A stretch of DNA of 64,000 nucleotides from Glandiceps talaboti. Taxonomy: Eukaryota; Hemichordata; Enteropneusta; Spengelidae. Numbering within the stretch: the stretch's first letter is position 1; every line of letters begins with the position of its first letter. Made by a program: the position numbers and the translations under genes. The DNA lies in assembly GCF_964340395.1 (NCBI RefSeq), contig NC_135568.1, forward strand, positions 14,326,276 to 14,390,275, given 5' to 3'. The notes under the pieces are model-generated. The model made no database searches. It worked only from the letters and a program-made list of their open reading frames with translations, and was not told the DNA's origin. Below are positions 10,967 through 22,013 of the stretch, one piece after another.

Positions 10967-12660
10967 AATCTCATTAAAATCCAATGTAGTTTATACTGTG
11001 TGCGATTTCTTTGCAGCTGTTACGTTTATGGTCGTTTGCTCTTTTCTGAGCCCCACCCCCGTTACCTACATCTGACACAATGTACCATAGGTTTTTCCGA
11101 GCCACACGAGAGTGCTGCGTGAATTCACTCAACGAACGAGAACGCATATGCACTGAAAAATACGGGCACAATATGTTCGACAAGAGCTCGAGCTCGAGCG
11201 ACCGAGTTGTTTGTAATTATTTCCCAGTAATATAAATGTATCTATGTTCGTATACAGACCACTAATGGAATTTATAGTGGTCTGATCATTGTGTGACACT
11301 TTAAATATAAGGCCAAGATCGTTTACGATAGTAATACTTATTTTTTACCATGCAAAAATAGACTAGTTGTCATGGTGACGTCATATAACTTTATCAAGCA
11401 TGCACATGATTTAGCCTCTATTTCGATGGACCATATTGACCAAAAGTGTTGCTAGGGAACAAGTTGTCATATAGAACAATATACAACTAGTCTATTTGTA
11501 ACTTGAATCCCACACCATCTTAAGTGTTGCGTTTTGACAGTCCGTGTCTTATAACATCAAAACCGATCGTAACAAATCCCATCGTTGGTGGCGCATTTTA
11601 GATGCAATGCCGCGACGCGCTGCGCTGCCGGGTCAGTGGAAAAAAATAACGTTTTCTCTCTCATATTCAGTGGCCTAAAATACGCACTTGTAGATTTACA
11701 ATTAATGGGAAATTTTAAACCTTAGTTAAGATATAATATATTTCTTGAAAAATCAAATAAACTCAAGTGATGCAATGGAAAAACACATATTATTCTAGTT
11801 TTAAACATGATAAAAGTTCAAATTTGTCTTTTTGAGACTGGCCACCCTAGCCCTAGGCCCTATCAAAAACATGAAAACAGTTAGAGGACAACCAACACTC
11901 TGAATCTAGGGTCGTTAAAAGTAGTTTCATTTTTGTATATCACTTTATTTTTATTTTAAGTTTGTAAATTTTTTTTCCTATTTTAGTGTTTAGAAAGATG
12001 TTGTTTTACGCTTCATTTTAATGTCATAATATTTAAATAATATTTAATATTTAGTGTCGGTTACACAGACTCTCACCGCTGAGGTCTCTTCGACGAAACC
12101 ACCCAGACGGTTCAGATGGGTACCCGTATCTCTGATAGCTACCAGAAGCTTGGGGAGGTCTCGTATGCAGAGCCCCAGCGGCGAGAATCTGGGTAACCTC
12201 GACAAACACCATTTCGGTTGTCTTTGAGGGCGCAATTTCGATACGCATATTTTGTGCTGTGGTACATTTGGTTGCATATGTCAGAAGGAGGTCTGACAGT
12301 CTGTTGACTACACAGGTACTAGGTATTCTATAAGTTAGTCTAGCCAGTGTTGACAATAGACAAATATTCGAACTTATGACATACTCAAATTACCCTAAGC
12401 TTCTATTTTTAGAATGTTTGTCAAATCCGGGTTACTTTGTTAGACAACACTGGCGTGTGAACATTGGTCTTTCGCTCCTCCTGACGGAAAAAGCTTTATG
12501 ATTTAAATAGTAACGACTTTGCTTTCTCTCGGTTGGTAAGTAAAGATTTGTTATATTAATTCATTTACATACAGGGCAATTTTTTTGTTGTTGTTTTTCG
12601 ATTGATTATATTCGTTGTTTATAGAGGCTGGACTTGAAGACCTAGGATTTATTTAGTGCC
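10966..12660 (+). repeat. Segmentally duplicated block U, copy A
   Basis: Landmarks in order: CTCATTAAAATCCAATGTAG, GTTACGTTTATGGTCG, CCGAGCCACACGAGAGTG, ACAACTAGTCTA, GTCGGTTACACAGACTCTC (about 12055), ATCTCTGATAGCTACCAG, GTTGCATATGTCAGAAGG, TCTCTCGGTTGGTAAGT. The same order occurs in direct copies near 23.4, 37.2 and 41.3 kb and inverted near 53.5-52.0 and 62.7-62.0 kb. Copy A lacks about 300 bp present in the others and carries a locally inverted segment at about 11361-11495. No protein is encoded consistently across copies. Confidence 0.85.
12502..12537 (+). promoter_or_regulatory. Candidate TATA-like element and splice donor conserved in block U
   Basis: TTTAAATA (12502-12509), then a CT-rich CTTTCTCTCGG and a strong donor G|GTAAGT at 12536. 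The same arrangement recurs with the donor at 24939, 42867, 48991 and 50241. This could be a promoter with a short noncoding first exon, possibly for the downstream sulfotransferase genes, whose ATG follows a TTTTACAG acceptor. Conservation by recent duplication alone explains the similarity, so this is only a candidate. Confidence 0.3.
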
Positions 12661-13039
12661 TGGCAAAAAGATATAGTATTATTCAACAGGTGGGAACTAA
12701 CACCCCTCTGTTAATTCTGTCCATTCTCTAACTCCTTTCCTCTTTCGGGGTTGACATTTTCGTTCTACTGGCTTGCAATATTCCAGCTACGTGCAGTTTC
12801 CAAACTTTTCGATTTGTTAACTCGTCCACCAATTGATTTATGCCCACATGGTCAACATACATAGAGTTTAAAGGTGATGCGTACTTGATGCTGTTTTGGA
12901 TATCGCTACAACTACTCTCTATACAATACGAATTCAACATTGTCACGAAGCCGAGTTTTTCTAAAATACAGGATGGGGGAGGGACCACAATTACTGGAGA
13001 AATAAGAAAGAAAACACACACACACATACACACACACAG

Positions 13040-13236
13040 AGCTGTACAGCCATTACAGATTGGATGAACAGTTTTTATGTTGCATGTTTTAAGTTTACGT
13101 CAGTTTCCGCATCCATTATTGCAAGACTTAAGTTTTATTTTTTTTTTCTCGAATACGTAAAACAAAAGTTTAGGGTCGGCGTGAAAAACTAGGTTGGGTC
13201 AGGTAACCGGAATCAAACGATTTTTTTTATTGGCCT
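13040..13236 (+). repeat. Dispersed repeat R2
   Basis: Contains CAGCCATTACAGATTGGA, TTTTTTTCTCGAATACG and GGTCAGGTAACCGGAA in the same order as the intron copy at 6085-6380. Confidence 0.75.
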
Positions 13237-13646
13237 AAACATGTCACAAATATCATTAGACGATTGGAGGTTTGACCACATGCACATTGCACCATATTCC
13301 TTGTCATATCCCAATTACAATACATGCAAAAGGTACTCAGAGAACTAAGCGAGATTTGACGCACATACATACTTAAAACTAGAAGCTTAGTGTAATTTGA
13401 TATAATCTTTAAGCTTCGATGTCAACATTGTGTATAGTCTGAGTGACATAAATTATGGGCAATACCTGTGTACACAGAGACTCTCTGACCTCTTCTGACA
13501 TTCACATGACTCTCTGACCTCTTCTGACATTCACATGCCATCGCGTTAAGAAACTGTTGACAATCCGAAAAAGCGTATTTTTCACCTCCGTGCAGTTAGA
13601 AAGATGTTGATGAATCTCACTTACGCCGAGATGTATATATATATAT

Positions 13647-13684
13647 ATATAGTTTTGTACAAACCTATTTGTACAAAACTATAT
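13647..13684. repeat. Perfect 17-bp hairpin
   Basis: ATATAGTTTTGTACAAA, loop CCTA, then its exact reverse complement. It abuts the left arm of the inverted-repeat element at 13680-13819. Confidence 0.85.
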
Positions 13685-13819
13685 CAAGTCCATGTTTGTA
13701 ACTCAATAAATTTAAAAAAAACTAAAAATATATAAAAATGTTGTTATTGTAATAGCAAACATTTGACACATTTTTCAGGGTTTTACAATTTATTGAGTTA
13801 CAAACAAGGACTTGATATA
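13680..13819. mobile_element. MITE-like element with 33-bp inverted arms
   Basis: The left arm 13680-13712 (TATATCAAGTCC...CTCAATAAATT) and right arm 13787-13819 are reverse complements with one mismatch around an AT-rich core. A related pair of arms is seen at 31720-31910, and a right half at about 51160-51225. No ORF, so nonautonomous. Confidence 0.7.
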
Positions 13820-13881
13820 TGCGTTTTTACCTGTAGTTCGTTAGTAAAGTTGTTTTATCAATTAAAATTAAGATAGATAAC

Positions 13882-14106
13882 CAATAGGGAACTTGCAATC
13901 CAGACTGAGCATGCTCAGATGCAAAGGACTATGGGATTATCTGTGGTTATCGTAATTAACCTCCCACAACGGTCACGGTAACCATGAAATGATCATCTGT
14001 GGTTACAAAGAATGTATCAACATTGTTTACGCTAATTGATTAGTATTTATTATCACATTTCCCATCATGCAACATTCAACATGGCGGGTTTGCAAGTTCC
14101 CTATTG
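13882..14106. mobile_element. MITE-like element, 17-bp perfect inverted termini, copy 1
   Basis: It starts with CAATAGGGAACTTGCAA and ends with its exact reverse complement (14090-14106). The internal sequence holds the palindrome CTGAGCATGCTCAG. A second copy with the same flanks lies at 51282-51533, so both belong to a larger duplicated segment. The target-site duplication is not clear. Confidence 0.7.
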
Positions 14107-14403
14107 TCATGCATGTCCACTTTACAAGGGGTAAATTACATTGGCTGACTATTTGTAGAACTCGTTTGGTATTCTGTTGTATCAGGAATCTTCATCCTTA
14201 TCTTCATAAACTTTTGGAGAAACTTCTTCCGCTGTAATTTTAGAGAACTGACGTATATTCGAGGTTTAAGTTAATTATGTTTACACGATGTATGTACACA
14301 TTTTATCTTCCACTAGATTCAAAAAGTTTACACCCTCATTAAACCATATTATGTTTTTGAACAAATTACAAAAAATAACATTACAACATGTATATATAAT
14401 GGT

Positions 14404-14465
14404 GTCATTAACAAAATTGACAGTCAGTCAGTCAGTCTGTCAGTCTGCCTGCCTGCCTGCCTGCC

Positions 14466-14498
<33 letters not shown>

Positions 14499-14501
14499 GA
14501 G
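14404..14501. repeat. CAGT/TGCC/TGTC compound microsatellite
   Basis: Successive CAGT, CTGC and TGTC tetramer runs. The counterpart in the duplicated segment is at about 51880-51950. Confidence 0.9.
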
Positions 14502-16733
14502 TCAATCCAAGTCTTCCAAGTCTCCCGCTACTCCCACAGTTACGTAGTTGTTATACTAGTATTCACACGACTGATTGTGATTACCAATTTTTTTTGCATA
14601 TCAACGCATAAAATACACGATTTTATGGTTTTCCATTACGTTGTCGAATAATCTTATATTTCACCAAAGACAAGGAAGAAATTTCTTCCCTGTCTGTGGT
14701 TTCAAGTTTCAAGAACTGCAATCATCGAGAGTTCGTTGCAAAACTGGAAAAAAAACTCGTTGTGTAGCCCCGTGCACACATTCTCGATGACTGGGTATGG
14801 TAACGGGGTCAAGGAAAATGTCTGTATTACTTGGGAGAAGGTGTGTGGCCTTTAGCATGCTATCAGTCAACATTTTGACTGGAAATGTCAGTTGCCGTGG
14901 TACAGTCACCCAAACCCGGATACGATTCCGCTTTTTAAAAAAAGAATTATGTTTTTCAATCCGATTTTGCAGACCAATTCAGCATCGTGTTTGTCCTCAC
15001 AGTTCCACGTCAGCAAGAACGTGTGTATGTTCGGTGAGATAGTTCGTGTCATGGGTTAATGAGCCATACATTCGATGTGATCTATTAGTCCTTGTGGGAT
15101 AGTTTACAAGCAGTCGTTTCATTGGACTAATTTAATAGTGACGCGAATAGTAGACGAATCAGCTATTCGGTTAGTTGCTATTAGTTAAGTGACTATATAC
15201 ACATATTATCAAATATCACTGCCGTGTATGTATAGTGAGTGTCACATGACAATGTCAAATGGGGTCACAAGTGTAAGTCATAAACTTACAACTTTTGAGT
15301 GCGTGGCACGAGCGTAAACCATCGTAGTATTGCTTCACCTCACCAGTCGAATGCGTAAAACTGTGGACAGCACAAATAGGCTTGAAACACCAATACAACA
15401 GAACGCAAACTCGGGACATTTACAAGGTAAAGTAGTCCATTAAATTATGATTCGATTATATAAAAGAAACAGAATGTCGGTCGTGAAAACCTTTTAAAAT
15501 CCATTGGAGAAAAGAGAGTATTTAATTTTATGGCACTAGAATACTTCTTTTCTGAATAGTAACTAGGAAACGTGTTTTGATAACATAAATGCACAGTGGT
15601 CAATTTACGTTAACAAAACGAAAACATATATAATCCTTGTTGTCCCTCGCTCTATCTATTTTCGACACGTGGCATTGCATATTTAGGTCGAGAAATCGCT
15701 GTAAACTCAAATATATGTCTGACACATAAGTATGCACACATCTTTCGGGACATGGTCTGGAATTATATATGAAATTTTGTATGTTTTAATCCCTACCTAA
15801 AATCCTTACCGTAGTTTGCCATATTTTCAAATCAAAAAGCAACTGAAAAGGTTATTCGTTGCTTAGTAACTTGGTGACCGAGAGGTACATGTAAATAAAT
15901 ACGCGTTTACTTAGCTCGAGGCCTGCAAGGGAATGCCGACTACGATACCCGCCAGGCACGAATAAATTATCCCTTGCTTCAAACATAACACCAACAACAG
16001 ACTATTCATGTATCTGTCCTCTCCCGGTATGGTACTTCATTGTAACACAGATCAACCAGGTAACACATTGTCTGTGTATAAAGTAGAAAGTTTTTTTTTT
16101 AAAAGGACAACAAAAGGCTTTATTTTCTATTACTCTAAAGATGAGCATGCGGGTTGTGAATAAAGCGCAGGTTTAAGTCTGCTAAAATATTATTTTTTGT
16201 ATTGAATTCATGATTTGTATTTTGACACAACTTTGTAAGTAACTTGGTTTCGTGTGAAAACAATTTAATCAGCAACCTTCTTTATCATGTCAACCAATAT
16301 GTGTCTCCGTCTCTTGATTAGCCTTTCATGGAGTAATTGCACATTTCACATGATAACAATATATCTCTCGTATAATAGTATTATATGGGCAATATGATGG
16401 TTTGTTGTTTGCCATCTTCATATGGTATTTGTGTCTTTTCTTTGGAGCCACTCATGGAAACCCAAAAGAGAATGTTTGATGGTTAGAACAAAACATTCAG
16501 TACCGCACAATGTATATTTTTATATGCAAATATGTATCCGCCGACGATGCAATGCAATACTCACAAGTCATCCGACTAGGACGTGGTTGACTTTTTACAT
16601 CATGCGGGGAGACTACTTGTAATAAACCGATGCACTGACCTTCATTCAAATACGTATCTCTGTATTAAATTACGTTGTGTCTCGTAAAAGAATGACATTA
16701 ACGTTGTGTGATTTGAGTTGGTTAATGCATTTA
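14502..16733 (+). other. Noncoding segment shared with 25.6-27.3 kb
   Basis: From about 14700 on, the sequence aligns by eye with 25620-27300 (landmarks GTTCGTTGCAAAACTGG, GACGCGAATAGTAGACG, ACATGGTCTGGAATTATA, AGGTACATGTAAATAAATA). Its last 310 bp match 55054-55360 instead. No gene. The short ORF at 16422-16622 has no features and recurs, disrupted, near 55050. Confidence 0.6.
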
Positions 16734-19700
16734 TTTGATGTTTGTGGATTTGTTGAAACTTTCTTTACTGATCCTAGTTCTGTCCAATTTTTAGAAAATT
16801 ATATTCTGTTTTCTGAGCCAGCAATTAGACAAAGCCGAAAAGGACGTCCGAGTGGTGGTGTATCATTGTATGTTCACAAAAGGTTAAATGCATACGTTCG
16901 GCAAATTCCAAATAGCGTTAACAATTGTGTTTTTGTTTGTTTTGATAAATCTCTATTTCACTTCAAAAAGGACGTCATTTTTGGCTGCTGCTATGTTAGG
17001 CCTCAAAATGCACCTGACAACGTTGAGTCAATAGGAAATTATCTTGTAGAATTACAGAGCCTTTACCCTGAGTCGTATTTCATTCTCTCGGGCGATTTTA
17101 ATGCTCGGGTTGGCAGAGATTCTGATTTTATTTTTGATGACTCTGTTAAATACCTTCCTTTCGACTGCGATGTCTATAGCTCTGATCATTTCAATGTTAC
17201 TCGAAATTCAAAAGATCCCATTGTCAACGAACCAGGTAAAACACTGCTAACCATATGCAAGAATTTCGGTCTGCATATTGTAAATGGCAGGCTGTCAGAT
17301 GACAAAGTTGGCAATGTAACATGTGTGACTGCAAATGGTGCCAGTGTTGTTGATTACTTTTTGACGTCTTATGAATTATTTAACAACATAAACCATTTTA
17401 ATGTTATGCCCAAAACTGATTCCAATCACTTTCCACTCATTTGTCATGTTAAAGCGTCAGTGGCAGGTGCAAATCCACATATCGGGGCAGTAAACAGTCA
17501 TTAAACAAGGCAAGGTTCACACGTTATCGCTGGGTAGTTACACAAAAACAATTATTTCAAACAAACTTGATGTCCCACAATGTCCAAAGTATTTTTGAAA
17601 AGGCTCGTACATCGCTCCCAAATGTGGATCTTGCTATTTCAAATTTAAATGAAGCTCTTATATCAGCAGGAGTCATTAGTAAATGTAGAAGTAATAGTCG
17701 TACAGTAGACAATCAACCACCCTGGTTTGGAAAGCCTTGTAAGTCTGCGAAACGAACAATGTATGTCAAATTGAATGTCTTTAGGAAAAGTGGCACCACA
17801 GACTCTTTGGAAGAATACAAAACTTCGAAACGAATTTTTAAACAAACGTGTAGAGACAATAAGCGAGAATATCAGAACAATATCAGATCTAAGTTAGCGG
17901 AAGCGTCTTCGAAGGGCTGCAATGAATTCTGGGATATTCTGAAGACAGTTATACGTGGAAAAATCAACTCACCAAATGATATAAGCATCGAGGAGTGGTA
18001 CGACTATTTTAGTAAGTTGTACACAGATCTAGAGTGTCACAAGTCTCGCGACAAAGACGATACAAACGAACCTGATTTTACTAGCTCTGTGAGAGATGTA
18101 ATTGACTCGTATCAACCGAGCGACGAATCTACCCCGGACTGTGACAATTTGTTGGATAATCCGATCACTGAAGAAGAGATTTTACAAAGCCTTCACAACT
18201 TAAAGCACGGGAAATCTCCTGGCCCCGATGGAATCCTGGGAGAATTCTATCAGTTCTCAGCAAATGTAATTATACCACTTTTAGTCGAACTGTTCAATAA
18301 CATTTTTAATTCAGGTAACTTTCCTTCTGAATGGGGAGGTGCCATTATCATACCTCTCTTTAAGAAAGGGTCAAGGTCTGACGTAAATAACTATAGAGGA
18401 ATTTCCCTCCTAAATGTATTGGGTAAAGTTTTTACGTCTATTCTCAACAAAAGATTGACCAGTTGGTCTGAGTCACACGAAATTATAACTGACTGTCAAG
18501 CTGGTGTTCGCAGTGGTCATAGCACTGTTGACAACATCTTAAATTTGTATTATATGCTACTATACAGAAATATTTAAGTGTAAGATGTGGTAAATTTTAT
18601 TGTCTTTTTATTGACTTCTCCAAAGCATTCGACCGTGTCAACCATACATTGTTATTGTGTAAACTTCAATCAATAGGAGTTAGAGGAAAAATGTACAAGA
18701 TTTTACACTCCATGTATGGTAGTGTAAAGGCGTGTGTTAAATCAGGACACAACTTATCCTCGTATTTTGAGTGTCCAAATGGTGTAAGGCAAGGCTGTAT
18801 TCTAAGCCCACTATTATTTTCTTTTTTCATTGAAGAGCTTAACTCTATGCTTTTAAAGTCAGGTCAAATGGGTATACAGCTGACGCAAGAATTTTACGAC
18901 ATTTTCTGTCTTCTTTATGCTGATGACATTGTTCTGTTCGCAGACTCAGCTGGAAATTTACAGAAGCTTATTGATATATTATTTCAATTTTGCACTAAAT
19001 GGCACATGGATATTAACTTAGAAAAAACCAAAGCAGTTATCTTCCGGAAAGGAGGGCATAGATCAACATTTGAAAACTGGTATTTCGGGGAGTCCAAAAT
19101 AGAAGTAGTTTCATACTATAAATACTTGGGTCTCCTTTTATCGTGCAGAAATTCTTTCTCTAAAGCCATTTCGAATTTAGCAGACCAGGCAAGTAAAGCT
19201 ATGAAAATTATTTCTGTCGCATCGTATCGTATCGGCAATTTGCCATACAACTGTCATTTCAGGGTCTTCGATACCATGATACTACCAATATTATGTTATG
19301 GCGCAGAGGTCTGGGCCATCAATATCACGATGCCATCGAAAAAGGTCCAAAGAAAGTGGTGTATAACTTTCCTTGGTGTCTCCTATAATACTTCTAATGA
19401 ACCAGTTTTGGGTGAATGTGGCCGACTACCTGTGTACTTTCATACTCTAAAGCGATGCATAAACTACTGGCTGAAATTAATTGAAATGCCAGATGACAGG
19501 CTGCCAAAACAAACTTACATGATGCTGTATAAACTAGACGCGTCAGGCAGACACACTTGGGCTACGTCCATAAAGAACACGCTATTTTCTTATGGCTTTG
19601 GTTATGTTTGGCTAGCCCAAGAGGTCGGCGACAAGCAAAAGTTTATAAATGAATTTACCACTCGTGTGTCACATATCTGTAAACAACAATGGCGTACCAG

Positions 19701-20124
19701 TCTGTCTCAGAAACCAAAACTGCGTACATATATTACTTTCAAAAATATACTCGAACCAGAAAAATATCTAACTTTGAACTGCAACAGAACATGTATCCAG
19801 GCATTTGCCCGTTTTCGCTGCTCATCAACCTCATTGGCAATCGAGGAGGGAAGACATCATGATATTGACCCACACCTCAGAGTCTGTAAGATATGTAACT
19901 CGAGTGAAGTAGAGGATGAATTTCATCTTCTCTTAGTGTGTTCACAATATGACGTTCTTAGGAAGTAATACCTTCCACTTGAATACCAGTCAGAACCAAC
20001 CATTATTAAATTTCAACGAATTATGAGGACTAGGGACACAGATGTTCTGTACAAACTTTGTAAATTTATTCAATTGGCGTTTAAGAAGAGAGATTTTATT
20101 TTGATTTGCAACCGTGTGATGTAA
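16734..20124 (+). pseudogene. LINE endonuclease/reverse transcriptase ORF, broken
   Basis: Three frames in succession, with shifts near 17500 and 18575 and an in-frame TAA at 19966-19968, after which the frame stays open to 20124. The endonuclease part has SGGVSLYVHKRL, FILSGDFNARVG, SVVDYFLTS and SNHFPLI, the last with the catalytic His. The RT part has LKHGKSPGPDGI, NNYRGISLLNVLGKVF, QAGVRSGHSTVDNI, FIDFSKAFDRVNH, GVRQGCILSPLLFSFF and the catalytic YADD (18916-18927), then KYLGLLLS. The C-terminal finger is CKICN...EDEFHLLLVC. The first 19 or so codons of the longest upstream frame (from 16677) are host flank, not LINE. Clade is uncertain; the APE endonuclease and CCHC tail suggest a Jockey/I or CR1-like lineage. 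Confidence 0.9.
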
Positions 20125-20203
20125 TATAATATTTTGTACTGAAACGATAATTTGTATATGGGCCGGAGGCCTTTGAATACAATAAACTATATTATTATTA
20201 TTA
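16734..20203 (+). mobile_element. 5'-truncated non-LTR retrotransposon (APE-type LINE)
   Basis: The left boundary is set by the paralogous empty segment: TTGGTTAATGCATTTA occurs both at about 16718-16733 and at 55336-55352, after which only this copy continues with LINE coding sequence. It carries an endonuclease C-terminal half, a reverse transcriptase and a C-terminal CCHC-like finger. It ends in a GGCCGGAGGCC hairpin, AATAAA and an (ATT)n tail (about 20160-20203). The host sequence resumes with AATCGGGTTGTGT (about 20372; 55486 in the paralog). The element is 5'-truncated within the endonuclease. Confidence 0.9.
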
Positions 20204-20363
20204 TGTATGTATGTATGTATGTATGTATGTGTGTATGTGTGTATGTATGTATGTATGTATGTATGTATGTGTGTATGTGTGTATGTGTGTATGTATGTAT
20301 GTATGTATGTATGTATGTATGTATGTATGTATGGATGTATGTATGTATGTATGTATGTATGTG
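20204..20363. repeat. ATGT microsatellite at the LINE 3' end
   Basis: It directly continues the (ATT)n tail of the LINE. The paralogous empty segment at about 55480 lacks this tract, so it came with the insertion or grew from its tail. Confidence 0.95.
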
Positions 20364-20810
20364 AGTGTGTTTAATCGGGTTGTGTAAATTACAGTTAATT
20401 TCCATTCGACCGATTGCCTTTGCATGCAATAGGGATGCCACTTATTCTATTATTTGATTCAAATTATTCTGATAAAAATATACGCATCCTAGCTAAATGA
20501 ATTGTATCTCAGCAGATCATCGTAAGACAAAGTTTAAAAAAATGGTGACTGTATTTCCGATAACCCAGTCGACCTTAGTTTAAGGCGCCGACCCTAAACA
20601 TTTGTTAATATTATTTAAAAAGTAAATGGTGAGAATTTACGTCTATTTCCATGTAAATTAAAACTTGTTTACATTTCTTGGTTGAACGAAGAAAAAATAT
20701 TGTGAAATTATATATTATTGTATCTGATAATAACCATGAAATATATTTCTATTATTTTACAGATTTGAGTTGAAAGTTCATTGATTGAGTTCATCTATTA
20801 AATCAACGGA

Positions 20811-22013
20811 ATGAGAATTCGGGTAAAAATAGCCTGCCTGGCGATGGTCGTTATTGGTGCCACAATGTGTTATTTTATAAGGTGGAATGACGTACGAAGT
20901 GCTATAGGAATACCACCTAATAAAGACAACTTGGATTTTGATAAACAAATACGAGAGGATTTAAAGCTACAAATGTCTTTGAAAGACAACTGCAATCATT
21001 CGACCACAAATGAGTCTGAAACGGAGCAAATATGCAAGTCATCCTTGAAAAATTATAACGACAATTATGCAGAGAAGGGAACAAAATGGTGGCTCTGTCC
21101 TACAATTCATGATATACTGTGGACATGTTTAAAACCACATCGAAAGGGAAGAGAACCGTTACCGAATTATTATCTACAAAACGACACTCTGCGGAAAGAC
21201 CATTTGTACAAATCTGCTTCTGTAGCCTTCTTCCATATCCCTAAATGTGGAGGAACGTCTATAAATGACTTTGTAATCCAGCTATCCAAAACTGTTCACA
21301 AGAAACCAAAAGTACACGACATCCGTCATTGCCTAGACTTCTACAGACTAGCCTTAGATCTTGGGATGAAACATGATCGGGTGTTCATGATTTCAAAGCG
21401 AGTATATGGCCTTCACCAATTCGCTTATGCTGAAACGCCATTCCTCTATTTTGCTTGGTTTCGTCATCCAATAGACCGCTACGTCTCTCAATATTACTTT
21501 TTAAGGAATTTCCCCAACGAGAACAAAGAAATACGGTCAAGTAAAAATATCACCGATTTTTTAATGATGACGAAAGATCGCCATATTCACGTGACTGATA
21601 ATTTTGTTGTACGTTTACTGCAATTTGGTGATCACCGAGATAACGACGATTCATTTGAAGCACGTGATGGTGCGTGTATTCCTGGCGATACGGCTGCCCC
21701 AGAAATCACTGAAAAGCACTTTCTGACGGCTAAGAGAAATTTGCTTAATCACATTGCGTATGTTGGAATTTTAGAAGATTTCAAAATGTCCCAAGACATG
21801 TTGTGTTACATGCTGGGGACCAAATGTCCGAAAGCGCCAATTCATAAAAATGCTAATCGGAAGCGACCACAAGATGACCTAAGTGACTTCGAGCGAAAGG
21901 AAATCATAAGAAGAAATACTTGGGATCTAAAGATATATGACATTGTTGTTGACATCTATAAAAAACAGAAAGAAAAATATGTTTCCATGTTAAGTTCAAA
22001 GAAGCACTCATAG
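20811..22013 (+). CDS. Golgi-type sulfotransferase (family 2), copy A, intact
   Basis: Single-exon ORF of 400 residues. It has type II topology: a short basic N-terminus and a membrane anchor at about residues 7-23, then a stem with N-glycosylation sequons (NHS, NES, NDT). The PAPS 5'-phosphosulfate loop is HIPKCGGTS (142-150). The 3'-phosphate motif is FRHPIDRYVSQYYF (217-230), with Arg218 and Ser226 well placed. Family 2 enzymes transfer sulfate from PAPS to glycans in the Golgi. The acceptor sugar cannot be told from sequence. A TTTTACAG acceptor ends at 20762, 48 bp before the ATG, indicating a spliced 5' leader. It is closely similar to copy D at 55870 and to the damaged copies at 27422 and 39598. 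This start is chosen because all full-length copies share MRI(R/Q)VKIACLAM. Confidence 0.92.
   Translation: MRIRVKIACLAMVVIGATMCYFIRWNDVRSAIGIPPNKDNLDFDKQIREDLKLQMSLKDNCNHSTTNESETEQICKSSLKNYNDNYAEKGTKWWLCPTIHDILWTCLKPHRKGREPLPNYYLQNDTLRKDHLYKSASVAFFHIPKCGGTSINDFVIQLSKTVHKKPKVHDIRHCLDFYRLALDLGMKHDRVFMISKRVYGLHQFAYAETPFLYFAWFRHPIDRYVSQYYFLRNFPNENKEIRSSKNITDFLMMTKDRHIHVTDNFVVRLLQFGDHRDNDDSFEARDGACIPGDTAAPEITEKHFLTAKRNLLNHIAYVGILEDFKMSQDMLCYMLGTKCPKAPIHKNANRKRPQDDLSDFERKEIIRRNTWDLKIYDIVVDIYKKQKEKYVSMLSSKKHS

Noticed and set aside
12051-12356. Minus-strand ORF of 101 residues in block U
   Set aside because: Not kept open in the other five copies of the block and no recognisable motif.
16422-16622. 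66-residue ORF upstream of the LINE
   Set aside because: Its paralog near 55050 is interrupted and no protein features are seen.
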